Of a stretch of 64,000 nt of DNA, positions 8,206 to 17,588 are shown in pieces. Source of the DNA: Shinella sp. PSBB067 (GTDB lineage: Bacteria; Pseudomonadota; Alphaproteobacteria; Rhizobiales; Rhizobiaceae); contig NZ_CP069304.1 in the NCBI RefSeq assembly GCF_016839145.1, forward strand, positions 62,001 to 126,000. The letters are read 5' to 3'. The notes beneath the pieces are model-generated. The model saw only the letters and a list, made by a program, of their open reading frames with translations. It did no database searches and was not told where the DNA came from. Position 1 is the first letter of the stretch. Each line of letters opens with the position of its first letter. The translations under genes were made by a program, and so were the position numbers.

Positions 8206-9033
8206 ATGGAACATATGGGAAGGGACGGGGCCGCATTGGCGGCGAACCTCAGGACGCTCTGCGAGCAGCACGGATCGGTCGCGGCGGTGTGCCGCAAGAT
8301 CAACGTCAACCGGCAGCAATTCAACAAGTACCTGTCCGGCGCCCATGTGCCGTCGACCGCGAACCTTCGGATCATCGCGAACTACTTCGGCCTCAGCGTG
8401 CCGATGCTTTTCACCGATCCCGAGGAGTTCCGCACACTCGTCGAGGGCAATTTCTTCCATGCGATGGCGACGGCCCGCCAGTTGCCGGAATTCTCGCGCT
8501 TCGTCTCCGACATGATCGTCGAGAACAACAGCGCCGATCACGACGACATCGTCGGCGTCTACGACCGCTACCAGTTCTCCTCGATCTACAAGGGCTTCGT
8601 GCTGCGCTCGGCCTTCTGCATCTACCGCAACAAGGAGTTCCTCCAGCACTATTACGTCGAGCGCTTCCCCAGCTTCGACAATCCGAAGAAGACGGAATAC
8701 GTCTTCAAGTACTACGGCTTCTGCTTCCCGGTGGCCGACCGGCTCTTCACGGCGGATTTCGAGGGCATCCAGTCGAACGAGCTGACCTTCGGCGTCTATG
8801 CGCAGGTCAAGCGCAACGCCAAGAAGTTCATGTTCGGCATTTCCAGCGGCATCGCCGCGACGGTCTTTCGCCAGCCCTATTCGACGAAGGTGGCGCTGCA
8901 CTATCGCGGCCCGGGGCTGCTGCGCCGCGATCACCTGAAGGACCTCACGGTGCTCGACCGCAACGACCCGGCGATCCCGCGCGAGGCGCTGCAATATCTC
9001 GGCGACGGCTCGGACATGATCCAGATGAGCTGA
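8206..9033 (+). CDS. XRE-type helix-turn-helix regulator with unknown C-terminal domain
   Basis: About 275 residues. The first 60 form a Cro/CI-type helix-turn-helix (AALAANLRTLCEQHGSVAAV, VNRQQFNKYLSGAHVPS, LRIIANYFGLSVPMLF). The remaining 200 residues contain no motif I recognise but are rich in aromatic residues and could be a ligand-binding domain. Three in-frame ATGs exist (8182, 8206, 8215); 8206 is preceded by GGGGGCTGGA and is preferred. It is divergent from the epimerase/dehydrogenase pair and lies next to the catabolic operon starting at 10126, so it is the likely local regulator. The effector is unknown. Confidence 0.85.
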   Translation: MEHMGRDGAALAANLRTLCEQHGSVAAVCRKINVNRQQFNKYLSGAHVPSTANLRIIANYFGLSVPMLFTDPEEFRTLVEGNFFHAMATARQLPEFSRFVSDMIVENNSADHDDIVGVYDRYQFSSIYKGFVLRSAFCIYRNKEFLQHYYVERFPSFDNPKKTEYVFKYYGFCFPVADRLFTADFEGIQSNELTFGVYAQVKRNAKKFMFGISSGIAATVFRQPYSTKVALHYRGPGLLRRDHLKDLTVLDRNDPAIPREALQYLGDGSDMIQMS

Positions 9034-9048
9034 CGGCCTCCCGCCGCG

Positions 9049-9738
9049 TCAGGGGTGCAGTTCGACGGCGAGCCACACGCTGTCGGTATCCGCGTAGTAG
9101 CGGTGCCAGGGATAGGTCCACTGGTTCTCGCCCGTCACCCGGCAGAAGGGATCGTGCGAATAGCCGATCGGCATCACGACGTCCTCGTAGAGCGTGGCGG
9201 CGTCGCGCGCCGTGAACTTCTGCATGCGCCCGAGCCCTTGGATCTGCGTGTGCGTTTCCAGGAACGGGTGCTCGTTGTGGATGAAGCAGTCGGTATCGCC
9301 CGGCGACCACCAGAGATTGAGCTTCAGCGTGAAGACCTGCGGCGCTTCCGCTGTAGCACTCTCATTGGTGAAGACGCGCGGGTCGAGGGTCACCGTGCCG
9401 ATCTCGTCCTGCGCCGAGATGTAGAGGGGCGTATCGCGCGGAAAGCTGCGGATGCGGTTGCCGAGCCAGTCCCAGCCGCGGAACATGCAGCCGCCGAGAT
9501 TGGTGGGGTTGACCACCTTGATGATCGCGGCCCGCTCCGCCGAACGGATGCGGCCGCCCTTCAGCCAGGTGGATTTCCAGGCCGGCACGATGGCGGGGTG
9601 CTCGTCGCCCGTCACCATCGGGGAGGGGCTGATATTGACCACGACGGCGTCCGCCACGTCGTAGTCGACCACGTTCTCAACCAGCGTTGCGGAAATGAAA
9701 TCGTCCGCGAAGGCCAAATCTCTGCTTAGGTTCTGCAC
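9049..9738 (-). CDS. hypothetical protein, possibly cupin-like
   Basis: I do not recognise this protein. The chosen GTG start (complement 9736-9738) has an AGGGA ribosome site and gives 229 residues; the reading frame stays open upstream but the extension is low-complexity. The C-terminal half is rich in His, Trp and Glu (for example FIHNEHPFLETHTQIQGLGR, then YSHDPFCRVTGENQWTYPWHRYY), which fits a metal-binding double-stranded beta-helix, but no cupin motif is exact. No signal peptide or membrane segment is seen. It is convergent with the XRE gene (15 bp gap) and divergent from the ThDP enzyme, so a role in the same catabolic system is inferred. Confidence 0.65.
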   Translation of the reverse strand: MQNLSRDLAFADDFISATLVENVVDYDVADAVVVNISPSPMVTGDEHPAIVPAWKSTWLKGGRIRSAERAAIIKVVNPTNLGGCMFRGWDWLGNRIRSFPRDTPLYISAQDEIGTVTLDPRVFTNESATAEAPQVFTLKLNLWWSPGDTDCFIHNEHPFLETHTQIQGLGRMQKFTARDAATLYEDVVMPIGYSHDPFCRVTGENQWTYPWHRYYADTDSVWLAVELHP

Positions 9739-10125
9739 GGCGGCGTCCCTGTTGTCTGAAAGTGCCCTGAGCAAGCCATAGCGCGCGCTTGCGAAAAAGT
9801 GCGCGCCGCAATTAATTTGTTCGCGTAATGACGCGATGCCAGCTTCACTTTGCGAAGCGTGCCTCCCGTCAGGCCGTTTTCCGCCCGCGGTTCCGCCACT
9901 GCATGAGGTGCCGCAAATCGGCCCCTGTGGCGGCGGTGCGGCCGGCGCGGCCGCGATCCATGAAGCAGAACTGCTTTGGAAGTGCGTCATCCCGCGTCAG
10001 TGTTTCGATGGCTGCGAACTTGCGGGCGCACCCCGCCCCAACGAAGAATGAGCCCATCGCTGGAAGTCGTGCCGAGGGGACGATCTTTCCGCTCCGAGAG
10101 AACACGATTTCAGAGGGTCGATCAC
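9739..10125. other. 387-bp divergent intergenic region
   Basis: This region separates the hypothetical protein (minus) from the ThDP-enzyme operon (plus). It holds an imperfect 10-bp-arm inverted repeat at 9781-9806 and the AGAGGG ribosome site (10112-10117) of the ThDP gene. I see no convincing small gene. Confidence 0.6.
9781..9806. repeat. inverted repeat, candidate operator or hairpin
   Basis: GCGCGCGCTT (9781-9790) and AAGTGCGCGC (9797-9806) are reverse complements except for one position (G opposite T), with the 6-base spacer GCGAAA. It starts 43 bp upstream of the GTG of the hypothetical gene and could be a regulator site for the divergent promoters or a hairpin in the leader. Confidence 0.45.
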
Positions 10126-11928
10126 ATGAAACTGACAGGTGGCCAAGTCGTCGCGAAAGCGTTGAAGGAATACGGCGTCGAATATGTGGCGGGCGTGCCG
10201 GGCCACGGTATCTGGTCGCTGTTCGACGCCTTCCTGCAGGAAGGCTCGGAAATCCCCTTCATCCAGGTGATGCACGAGCAGAGCGCGGTTCACATGGCCG
10301 ACGGCTACTATCGCGCCTCCGGCAAGCCGATGGCCTGCTCGACCTCGGTCGGCCCGGGCGCGGCCAACACCATCATCGGCCTCGCGACCGCCTACTGCGA
10401 TTCCACCGCGCTCTTCTACGTCTCCGGCTCGCCCCAGACCTACATGCACGGCCACGGCACCATGCAGGAACTGGAGCGCCAGCAGGACAACGCCTTCCCG
10501 CGCATCACCGAGCAGGTGACCAAGCGCGCCTGGCAGGCCAATTCGGTGCAGGTCCTCCCAAGCATCATGCACCGCGCCTTCAGCGAACTGCTGACGGGCC
10601 GCCCGGGTCCGGTTCATGTCGAGGTCCCGATGGACGTCCAGGTCGAGGCGGCGGATGTCACCATCCATCCGCTCGGCAAGCGTCTGCCGGTCGGCGTCGC
10701 CTATCCGGACCCGAAGGCCGTTGAGGCGGCGCTGAAGGTTCTTCTTGCCGCCGAACGCCCGGTCATCGTCGCCGGCGGCGGCGCGATCACGGCCAACGCC
10801 TCGGCCGAACTGACGCGCCTTGCCGAAAAGCTCGGCGCTGCCGTCTCCATCACCTGGAACGGCAAGGGCGCGATTTCGGAAGATCATGCCCTGTTCATCG
10901 GCGCCGTCGGCCAGACCGGCACGACCTGCGGCAACAGGATCACCGCGTCGGCCGACGTCGTCGTCTCGGTCGGCTGCCGCTTCACCGACTGGTCGGCCTC
11001 GTCCTATGCCAAGGGCGTCTCCTTCTCGATCCCCTCGGCCAAGCTGATCCATATCGACCTCGACCCGCGCGAGATCGGCAAGAACTACGAGACCGAGGTC
11101 GGCATCGTCGCCGACGCCAGGGTGACGCTGGAGGCGCTGCTCTCGCTGATTTCGGACACGGACTCGCAGAAGATGCTCGCCCGCCGCGAACCGTTCCTCG
11201 CCGACGTGCAGAAGGCCAAGGCCGACTGGCGCGCCCAGGTCGAGCCGCGCGAGAACAGCCGCGAGACGCCCTTCACCTCGCAGCGCCCGCTGGTGGCGCT
11301 GCGCAAGGTGCTCGACCGCGACGGCATCGTCGTCGTCGGCTCGGGCAACACGCAGGGCTCGGTCAAGCAGAGCTTCCCGGTCTACGAGCCGCGCACGCAC
11401 CTGACCTCCGGCTCCTATTCGCCGATGGGCTGGGCGGTGCCGGCGGCCATGGGCGCCAAGCTCGCCTGCCCGGACCGGCAGGTCGTGGCCATCGTCGGCG
11501 ACGGCGACTTCATGATGTCGTTGCCCGAGATGGGCACGGCGGTCATGAACGGCATCAATGTCGTCTTCCTGGTGCTGAACAACCAGGGCTACATGTCGAT
11601 CCGCGGCGGCATGCGCAAGTTCATGGGCCGCCATATCGCCTCCGAGTTCAACCATCACGCCGGCAACGGCGCGCCCTATTCGGCCGACATCGCCGCTTCC
11701 GCCAAGGCCTTCGGCCTCCAGGCCTGGAAGGTCGAGAAGGACGAGGACCTCGAGAGCAGCCTGAAGGCAGCGCTCGAATGCGGCGGCCCGGCCCTCGTCG
11801 AGGTCATCGTCTCGCGTGACGCCGCCGGCCCGTTCGCCACCGGCTGGTGGGACTTCCCGTCGCCGGCCTACTACGAGAAGGAACAGGCGGCCTACGCCGA
11901 GATGCGCGCCCGCGAACAGCACCTCTGA
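10126..11928 (+). CDS. thiamine-diphosphate-dependent enzyme (acetolactate synthase-like)
   Basis: A 600-residue three-domain ThDP enzyme. The N-terminal domain has the activating glutamate (Glu51 in MHEQSAVHMADGYYR) and the SVGPGAANTIIG loop. The middle domain (about 190-330) resembles the FAD/nucleotide domain of acetolactate synthases. The C-terminal domain has the ThDP motif GDGDFMMSLPEMG ending in NN about 27 residues later (LVLNNQGYMSIRG). The ATG at 10126 has an AGAGGG ribosome site 8 bp upstream. It lacks recognisable sulfoacetaldehyde acetyltransferase or IolD sequences. It leads the operon with the histidinol-dehydrogenase paralogue and the sugar transporter, so it probably cleaves or condenses a keto-acid intermediate. 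The true reaction is unknown. Confidence 0.88.
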   Translation: MKLTGGQVVAKALKEYGVEYVAGVPGHGIWSLFDAFLQEGSEIPFIQVMHEQSAVHMADGYYRASGKPMACSTSVGPGAANTIIGLATAYCDSTALFYVSGSPQTYMHGHGTMQELERQQDNAFPRITEQVTKRAWQANSVQVLPSIMHRAFSELLTGRPGPVHVEVPMDVQVEAADVTIHPLGKRLPVGVAYPDPKAVEAALKVLLAAERPVIVAGGGAITANASAELTRLAEKLGAAVSITWNGKGAISEDHALFIGAVGQTGTTCGNRITASADVVVSVGCRFTDWSASSYAKGVSFSIPSAKLIHIDLDPREIGKNYETEVGIVADARVTLEALLSLISDTDSQKMLARREPFLADVQKAKADWRAQVEPRENSRETPFTSQRPLVALRKVLDRDGIVVVGSGNTQGSVKQSFPVYEPRTHLTSGSYSPMGWAVPAAMGAKLACPDRQVVAIVGDGDFMMSLPEMGTAVMNGINVVFLVLNNQGYMSIRGGMRKFMGRHIASEFNHHAGNGAPYSADIAASAKAFGLQAWKVEKDEDLESSLKAALECGGPALVEVIVSRDAAGPFATGWWDFPSPAYYEKEQAAYAEMRAREQHL

Positions 11929-11940
11929 GCGAACCTGCGG

Positions 11941-11957
11941 GGGAGGCGCCGCCTCCC
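11941..11957 (+). terminator. intercistronic hairpin after the ThDP gene
   Basis: GGGAGGC-GCC-GCCTCCC is a perfect 7-bp stem 13 bp after the stop codon, with no T-run following. It could reduce read-through into the next gene or protect the upstream mRNA end. Confidence 0.35.
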
Positions 11958-12023
11958 TCGTCCCCCTCCCAAGCCCATTGATGACGCGGCGCCACCGGCG
12001 GCCGTGAACGAAGAGACTTTGTC

Positions 12024-13337
12024 ATGATCCGGCACATCAAAACAGCCAAGGCCACCACCCACGACGGCGGCGCCGACAGTGCGGTCACCACGGCGGTCGA
12101 GGCGCTTCTCGCCAAGGTCAGGGACGGCGGGGACAGGGCGGTTCGCGAACTCTCCGTCCGGTTCGACGGGTTCGACCGCGACTCCTACCGCCTGACCCGG
12201 CAGGAAATCGCCGGCTGCATCGATGCGCTGACGGCGCAGGAACGCGCCGACCTCGACTTCGCGCAGGACCAGATCCGCCGCTTCGCCGAAGCGCAGAAGG
12301 CGGCGCTGAAGGATATCGAGATCGAGACCCTGCCGGGCGTGATCCTCGGCCACAAGAACGTGCCGGTGCAGAATGTCGGCTGCTACGTGCCCGGCGGCAA
12401 GTATCCGCTGCTCGCCTCGGCCCACATGACCGTGCTGACGGCGCGCGTCGCCGGCTGCGAGCGCGTCATCACCTGTGCCCCGCCGTTCCAGGGCAAGATC
12501 GCCGAGAAGATCGTCGCGGCGCAGGCCCTTGCCGGCGCGGACGAGATCTACTGCCTCGGCGGCGTGCAGGCGATCGCCGCCATGGCCTACGGCACCGAGA
12601 CGATCGCGCCGGTCGACATGCTCGCCGGGCCCGGCAACGCCTATGTGGCGGAAGCCAAGCGCCTGCTCTTCGGCCGCGTCGGCATCGACCTCTTCGCCGG
12701 CCCGACGGAAACGCTGGTCATCGCGGACGACAGCGTCGACGGCGAGCTTGTTGCGACGGACCTCCTCGGCCAGGCCGAGCACGGCGTCAACTCGCCGGCC
12801 GTCCTCATCACCAATTCGCAAAAGCTGGCGCGCGACACGCTCGTCGAGATCGAGCGCCTCCTGAAGATACTGCCGACGGCGGCGGTCGCCGGCAAGGCCT
12901 GGGAGGATTGCGGCGAGATCATCCTGTGCGACACGATCGAGGAGATGCTCGCCGAGGCCGACCGCGTCGCCTCCGAGCACGTCCAGGTCATGACGCGCGA
13001 TCCGGACTACTTCCTCGACAACATGAGGAACTACGGCGCGCTGTTCCTCGGCGCGCGCACCAACGTCGCCTTCGGCGACAAGGTGATCGGCACCAACCAC
13101 ACCCTGCCGACCAACAAGGCGGCCCGCTACACCGGGGGCCTCTGGGTCGGCAAGTTCCTCAAGACCTGCACCTACCAGAAGGTCCTGACCGACGAGGCCT
13201 CCGCCATGATCGGCGCCTACGGCTCGCGGCTCTGCCTGATGGAAGGTTTTTCCGGCCATGCCGAGCAGGCCAATATCCGCGTGCGCCGCTACGGCGGGAA
13301 GAACGTCGGATACGCCATGCCGGTCGAGCCCAACTAA
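12024..13337 (+). CDS. histidinol dehydrogenase family protein (catabolic paralogue)
   Basis: A 437-residue zinc- and NAD-dependent dehydrogenase that would oxidise a primary alcohol through the aldehyde to the acid. All family catalytic residues are present: zinc ligands Gln250 and His253 (GQAEHG), catalytic Glu318-His319 (SEHVQVM), Asp352 ([10 protein letters not shown]) and His412 (SGHAEQ). The context is sugar catabolism and not the his operon, and it has C-terminal features ([15 protein letters not shown]) seen in paralogues such as the sulfopropanediol dehydrogenase HpsN. No sulfonate-pathway partner is nearby, so a polyol or sugar-alcohol substrate is at least as likely. It lies between the ThDP gene and the transporter. 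Confidence 0.85.
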   Translation: MIRHIKTAKATTHDGGADSAVTTAVEALLAKVRDGGDRAVRELSVRFDGFDRDSYRLTRQEIAGCIDALTAQERADLDFAQDQIRRFAEAQKAALKDIEIETLPGVILGHKNVPVQNVGCYVPGGKYPLLASAHMTVLTARVAGCERVITCAPPFQGKIAEKIVAAQALAGADEIYCLGGVQAIAAMAYGTETIAPVDMLAGPGNAYVAEAKRLLFGRVGIDLFAGPTETLVIADDSVDGELVATDLLGQAEHGVNSPAVLITNSQKLARDTLVEIERLLKILPTAAVAGKAWEDCGEIILCDTIEEMLAEADRVASEHVQVMTRDPDYFLDNMRNYGALFLGARTNVAFGDKVIGTNHTLPTNKAARYTGGLWVGKFLKTCTYQKVLTDEASAMIGAYGSRLCLMEGFSGHAEQANIRVRRYGGKNVGYAMPVEPN

Positions 13338-13397
13338 CAGCCACGCACAAGAGCCCGCCAGGGGCCGCGGTCAAACCCAACCAGAGAGGATGAAACC

Positions 13398-14645
13398 ATG
13401 TCCAAGTTTATCGCCACGGCCCTTGCGGCGACCATGCTGATGCCCGTCGCCGCCCGGGCGGAAGGCCAGATCGAAGTTCTGCACCACTGGGTTTCGCAGA
13501 GCGAGGTCGAGGCGCTCAACGTCATCCGCAAGGATCTCGAGGCCAAGGGCTTCCAGTGGAAGGATTCGGCGGTCGGCGGCATGAGCGGCGCCAATGCGCA
13601 GCAGGCGCTGCGCGCCCGCCTGACGGCGGGCGACCCGCCGGGCGCCATGCAGTTCCTCGGCTGGGAAGGCGTGCAGTGGGCCGAGCAGGGTGTCGTGCGC
13701 GACCTCAACGACCTCGCCACGGCCGGCGGCTGGCGCGAGGCGCTCGCCCCGCAGCTCCTGCCCTTCGTGACCTCGGGCGAGGCCTTCATCGCCGCGCCCA
13801 TCAACATGCACCGCCAGAACTGGGTCTGGGCCAACAAGAAGCTCTTCGACGATGCCGGCGTTGCCGTGCCGAAGAGCTGGGCCGAGCTGATCGAAGTCGG
13901 CAAGACGCTGAAGGAAAAGGGCATCGTTCCCATCGCGATGGGCGACGAGCCGTGGCAGATCGGCATCATCTTCGATGCGCTGCTGACGGACATCAACGGG
14001 CCGGAATTCTACCAGAAGACGGCGATCGACCTCGATCCCGAAGCGCTCGGAAGCCCCGAGATGGTCAAGGTGTTCGACGCGCTGCGCGAGGTGCGCGGCC
14101 TCGTGGACGACAACTTCGTCGGCCGCGACTGGGCCGTTGCGACAGGCATGGTCATCAACGGCGAGGCCGCCATGCAGTTCATGGGCGACTGGGCCAAGGG
14201 CGAGTTCCTCGCCAAGGGCCTGAAGCCCAACCAGGACTTCTACTGCTTCGCGACGCCCGGCAAGGTGACTTCCTTCCAGTATCTCATCGACAGCTTCGGC
14301 ATGTTCACCGTGAAGGACGAGAGCGTGCAGCAGGCGCAGGCCGCGCTCGCCGAGACCATCATGGACCCGAAGGTGCAGAAGGACTTCAACCTCATCAAGG
14401 GTTCGATCCCGGCGCGCAGCGACGTTCCGGTCGACGATTTCGACGATTGCGCCAAGCTCGGCTTCAAGGAGCGTGCGGAAGCCGTCGAGAAGGGCAGCAT
14501 GCAGGGCGCGATGACGCACGGCTTTGCCGCCAAGCCGGAATTCGCCTCCGTCTTCAGCGACGTCGCCGCCCAGTTCTTCGTCGGCAGGATGAGCTCGGAG
14601 GATGCGGTCAAGATGCTGGTCTCCGGCATCGACAACGCCCGCTGA
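13398..14645 (+). CDS. sugar ABC transporter substrate-binding protein (CUT1 family)
   Basis: A 415-residue periplasmic binding protein with a signal peptide (residues 1-21, cut after AARA). The mature start GQIEVLHHWVSQSEVEALNVI and the segment AFIAAPINMHRQNWVWANKKLFDDAGVAVPKSW are characteristic of glucose/mannose-type and other CUT1 binding proteins (SBP_bac_1 fold). A GAGAGGATG ribosome site precedes the ATG. It is followed by a strong hairpin and then by the two permeases and the ATPase, the usual order. The ligand cannot be deduced. Confidence 0.92.
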   Translation: MSKFIATALAATMLMPVAARAEGQIEVLHHWVSQSEVEALNVIRKDLEAKGFQWKDSAVGGMSGANAQQALRARLTAGDPPGAMQFLGWEGVQWAEQGVVRDLNDLATAGGWREALAPQLLPFVTSGEAFIAAPINMHRQNWVWANKKLFDDAGVAVPKSWAELIEVGKTLKEKGIVPIAMGDEPWQIGIIFDALLTDINGPEFYQKTAIDLDPEALGSPEMVKVFDALREVRGLVDDNFVGRDWAVATGMVINGEAAMQFMGDWAKGEFLAKGLKPNQDFYCFATPGKVTSFQYLIDSFGMFTVKDESVQQAQAALAETIMDPKVQKDFNLIKGSIPARSDVPVDDFDDCAKLGFKERAEAVEKGSMQGAMTHGFAAKPEFASVFSDVAAQFFVGRMSSEDAVKMLVSGIDNAR

Positions 14646-14660
14646 TCCCAGTCGCCCTCA

Positions 14661-14686
14661 GGAGGAGCCGGCCCGCCGGCTCCTCC
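14661..14686 (+). terminator. strong intercistronic hairpin between binding protein and permease genes
   Basis: GGAGGAGCCGG (14661-14671) and CCGGCTCCTCC (14676-14686) are exact complements around the loop CCCG, an 11-bp GC-rich stem 15 bp after the binding-protein stop. There is no T-run. Its position suggests partial termination or 3'-end stabilisation that keeps binding protein in excess over the membrane subunits. Confidence 0.6.
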
Positions 14687-14712
14687 GCAAGTCCCGCCAT
14701 CGGAGCTGACCC

Positions 14713-15606
14713 ATGAGCGCCTCTAAGCGCATGTCCTCGCGATTGGCAGGCTGGCTACCGCGCCTCGTCGTCGCTCCCAGCCTGCTCGTCGTCATCGTCA
14801 CGGTCTACCTGTTCATCCTGTGGACGGGCGTGATCTCCGTGACCTCGTCGAAATTCGTGCCGACCTATGATTTCGTGGGCCTTGAGCAATATGTCCGCCT
14901 CTGGGCGACGCCCCGCTGGCACACCGCCGTCGCCAACCTCTTCATCTTCTCGGCGCTGTTCCTGGCGCTCTCCACCGGCCTCGGGCTGCTGATGGCGATC
15001 TTCCTCGACCAGAACATCCGGGCCGAGGGCGTGCTGCGCGCGATCTACCTCTACCCGATGGCGCTCTCCTTCATCGTGACCGGGACGGCGTGGAAGTGGA
15101 TCATGAATCCCGGCCTCGGCATCCAGAAGGTCGTCAACGATCTCGGCTGGACGGATTTCCGCTTCGACTGGATCACCAATCCCGACATGGCGATCTACAC
15201 CGTCGTGGTGGCCGGCGTCTGGCAGTCCTCGGGCTTCGCCATGGCGATCTTCCTCGCGGGCCTGCGCGGCATCGACAATTCCGTCATCAAGGCGGCGCAG
15301 ATCGAGGGCGCCTCGCTGCCGCTGATCTACCGGCAGATCATCATCCCCATGCTGCGCCCGGCCATGCTGAGCGTCGTCGTTCTCCTCAGCTACATCGCCA
15401 TCAAGAGCTTCGACCTCGTGCTGGCGCTGACCAATGGCGGGCCGGGCACGGCGACCGAACTGCCCTCGACCTTCATGTTCTCCGCCACCTTCAGGCGCAA
15501 CCAGATGGGCGTCGGCGCGGCGAGCGCCGTCATGATGCTCATGACCGTGGCGGCCATCATCGTTCCCTATCTCTATTCCGAACTGAGGAGCGAGAACAAT
15601 GACTGA
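14713..15606 (+). CDS. sugar ABC transporter permease 1 (MalF/UgpA-like)
   Basis: A 297-residue inner-membrane permease with six predicted helices. The first follows a short basic N-terminus, and the EAA loop reads EGASLPLIYRQIIIPMLRPAMLSVVV, as in CUT1 permeases of the UgpA/MalF group. The segment AWKWIMNPGLGIQKVVNDLGW is typical of the glucose/mannose-type subgroup. It is preceded by the intercistronic hairpin and overlaps the second permease by 8 bp, so their translation is coupled. Confidence 0.92.
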   Translation: MSASKRMSSRLAGWLPRLVVAPSLLVVIVTVYLFILWTGVISVTSSKFVPTYDFVGLEQYVRLWATPRWHTAVANLFIFSALFLALSTGLGLLMAIFLDQNIRAEGVLRAIYLYPMALSFIVTGTAWKWIMNPGLGIQKVVNDLGWTDFRFDWITNPDMAIYTVVVAGVWQSSGFAMAIFLAGLRGIDNSVIKAAQIEGASLPLIYRQIIIPMLRPAMLSVVVLLSYIAIKSFDLVLALTNGGPGTATELPSTFMFSATFRRNQMGVGAASAVMMLMTVAAIIVPYLYSELRSENND

Positions 15607-16474
15607 GGTCCTTTCCCGCTCCGGCAAGGCGCGGCTCGGCCGCCTCGTCGTCTACGGCTGCCTGGCCGTCGTCGCGCTCGTCTACCTGATGCCGCTCTGG
15701 GTCATGGTCGTGACGTCGCTGAAGCCGCTCGACGAGATCTACGGCGGCTCCTTCATCGGCCTGCCGAAGGCCGTCACGCTCGACGCCTGGCGGGCGGCGT
15801 GGTCGCAGGCCTGCATCGGCACCGAATGCACGGGCCTGAAACCCTATTTCGTCAACTCGCTGCTGATGGTGATCCCGGCGGTGGCGCTGTCGACCGGCAT
15901 CGGGGCGATCAACGGATACATCCTCACGAAGTGGAAGTTCCCCGGCGCGAACTTCGTCTTCGGCCTCCTGCTGTTCGGCTGCTTCCTGCCCTACCAGGCG
16001 ATCCTCATTCCGATGGCCCGCACGCTCGGCCTGCTGGGGCTCGCCGGCTCCATTCCCGGCCTCGTCGCCGTGCATGCCTCCTACGGCATCTGCTTCACGA
16101 CGCTGTTCTTCCGCAACTACTTCGTGTCGCTGCCGGACGAGTTGACCAAGGCGGCGATGGTCGACGGCGCGGGCTTCTTCCGCATCTTCTGGAGCGTCAT
16201 CCTGCCGACCTCGATCCCGATCATCGTCGTGTCCTGCATCTGGCAGTTCACGCAGATCTGGAACGATTTCCTCTTCGGCGTCTCGTTCACCTCGGGCTCC
16301 AGCAGCCCCATCACGGTGGCGCTCAACAACATCGTGAACGTGACCACCGGTCGCAAGCAATACAATGTCGACATGGCCGCCGCCATGATCGCCGCCATCC
16401 CAACCCTGGTCGTCTATATCGTCGCGGGCCGCTATTTCGTCCGCGGGCTGACGGCCGGCGCCGTGAAAGGCTGA
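15599..16474 (+). CDS. sugar ABC transporter permease 2 (MalG/UgpE-like)
   Basis: A 291-residue inner-membrane permease and partner of the preceding one. It has a hydrophobic first helix ([28 protein letters not shown]), the cytoplasmic EAA loop [20 protein letters not shown], and the conserved [12 protein letters not shown] near the last helices. Start ATG at 15599 lies inside the previous gene. Only 4 bp separate it from the ATPase gene, consistent with one transcript for the complete importer. Confidence 0.92.
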   Translation: MTEVLSRSGKARLGRLVVYGCLAVVALVYLMPLWVMVVTSLKPLDEIYGGSFIGLPKAVTLDAWRAAWSQACIGTECTGLKPYFVNSLLMVIPAVALSTGIGAINGYILTKWKFPGANFVFGLLLFGCFLPYQAILIPMARTLGLLGLAGSIPGLVAVHASYGICFTTLFFRNYFVSLPDELTKAAMVDGAGFFRIFWSVILPTSIPIIVVSCIWQFTQIWNDFLFGVSFTSGSSSPITVALNNIVNVTTGRKQYNVDMAAAMIAAIPTLVVYIVAGRYFVRGLTAGAVKG

Positions 16475-16478
16475 GCCC

Positions 16479-17579
16479 ATGTCCACTCTTGAAATCGATC
16501 GCGTCCGCAAGGCCTACGGTCACCTCGAAGTCCTGAAGGAAGTGTCGATCTCCATCGGAACCGGCGATTTCCTCGTGCTGCTCGGCCCCTCCGGCTGCGG
16601 CAAGTCCACGCTGCTCAACATGATCGCCGGGCTGGAGACGATCACCGGCGGCGAGATCCGCATCGCCGGCAAGACCGTCAACGACCTCTCGCCGAAGGAC
16701 CGCGACATCGCCATGGTGTTCCAGTCCTACGCGCTCTATCCGACGATGACCGTGCGGCAGAACATCGAGTTCGGCATGAAGATCCGCCGGATCGCCCAGG
16801 TCGACCGCGACAAGGCCGTGAAGACGGCGTCGGACCTCCTGCAGATCACCCATCTGCTCGACCGCAAGCCCTCGCAGCTCTCCGGCGGCCAGCGCCAGCG
16901 CGTCGCCATGGGCCGGGCCATCGTGCGCGAGCCGAAGCTGTTCCTCTTCGACGAGCCGCTGTCGAACCTCGACGCGAAACTCCGCGTCGACATGCGCACC
17001 GAGATCAAGCGCCTGCACGCCCGCCTCGGCACGACCATCGTCTACGTCACGCATGACCAGATCGAGGCGATGACGCTCGCAACGCGCGTCGCCGTCATGA
17101 AGGACGGCGTGGTGCAGCAGCTCGACGAGCCGCAGGCCGTCTACGACCGGCCGGCCAATGTCTATGTCGCGCGCTTCGTCGGTTCGCCGGCCATGAACAT
17201 CGTGCCGGCCGTCCTTGAAGTCGAGGGCACGGCGGCGACCGCCGTGATCGACATCGCGCGCCGGCCGGCCGCGCGCATTGCGGGCATTTCCCTCTCCCCG
17301 GAGGCGCTGCGCCGCTATTCCGGCAGGAAGGTCCTGGTCGGCATCCGTCCGGAGAACTTCTCGATTGATACAAGCGGCGGCGCCCCGGCGCTGACCGTCG
17401 ATTTCGACGTCGTCGAGCCGACCGGCCCCGATACGCTCGCCGTCTTCCAGCTCGGCGGCGTCGAGGTAACCGCCCGGCTTCCGCCGCGGCAGGCCCATGC
17501 GGGCAAGGAGGCGGGGCTGGCGGTCGATACGTCCAAGATCGTCCTCTTCGACAGCGAAACCGAAACGCGTATCGACTGA
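16479..17579 (+). CDS. sugar ABC transporter ATP-binding protein (MalK/UgpC-like)
   Basis: A 366-residue cytoplasmic ATPase. It shows Walker [11 protein letters not shown]-loop [12 protein letters not shown], signature [14 protein letters not shown], Walker [13 protein letters not shown] and the switch His in [10 protein letters not shown]. The C-terminal about 130 residues form the OB-type regulatory domain of MalK/UgpC proteins ([10 protein letters not shown]). It energises the permease pair encoded just upstream and completes a CUT1 importer. The stop is 9 bp before the first GMC oxidoreductase gene, so transporter and oxidoreductases are probably co-transcribed. Confidence 0.94.
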   Translation: MSTLEIDRVRKAYGHLEVLKEVSISIGTGDFLVLLGPSGCGKSTLLNMIAGLETITGGEIRIAGKTVNDLSPKDRDIAMVFQSYALYPTMTVRQNIEFGMKIRRIAQVDRDKAVKTASDLLQITHLLDRKPSQLSGGQRQRVAMGRAIVREPKLFLFDEPLSNLDAKLRVDMRTEIKRLHARLGTTIVYVTHDQIEAMTLATRVAVMKDGVVQQLDEPQAVYDRPANVYVARFVGSPAMNIVPAVLEVEGTAATAVIDIARRPAARIAGISLSPEALRRYSGRKVLVGIRPENFSIDTSGGAPALTVDFDVVEPTGPDTLAVFQLGGVEVTARLPPRQAHAGKEAGLAVDTSKIVLFDSETETRID

Positions 17580-17588
17580 GAGATTTCC

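Noticed and set aside
10126..11928. Assignment of the ThDP enzyme as sulfoacetaldehyde acetyltransferase or IolD
   Set aside because: The N-terminal sequence does not match either; only the general acetolactate synthase-like layout is supported.
12024..13337. Assignment of the HisD paralogue as HpsN (sulfopropanediol dehydrogenase)
   Set aside because: No sulfolactate, sulfonate transporter or sulfite-releasing gene is present, and the transporter is of the sugar CUT1 type.
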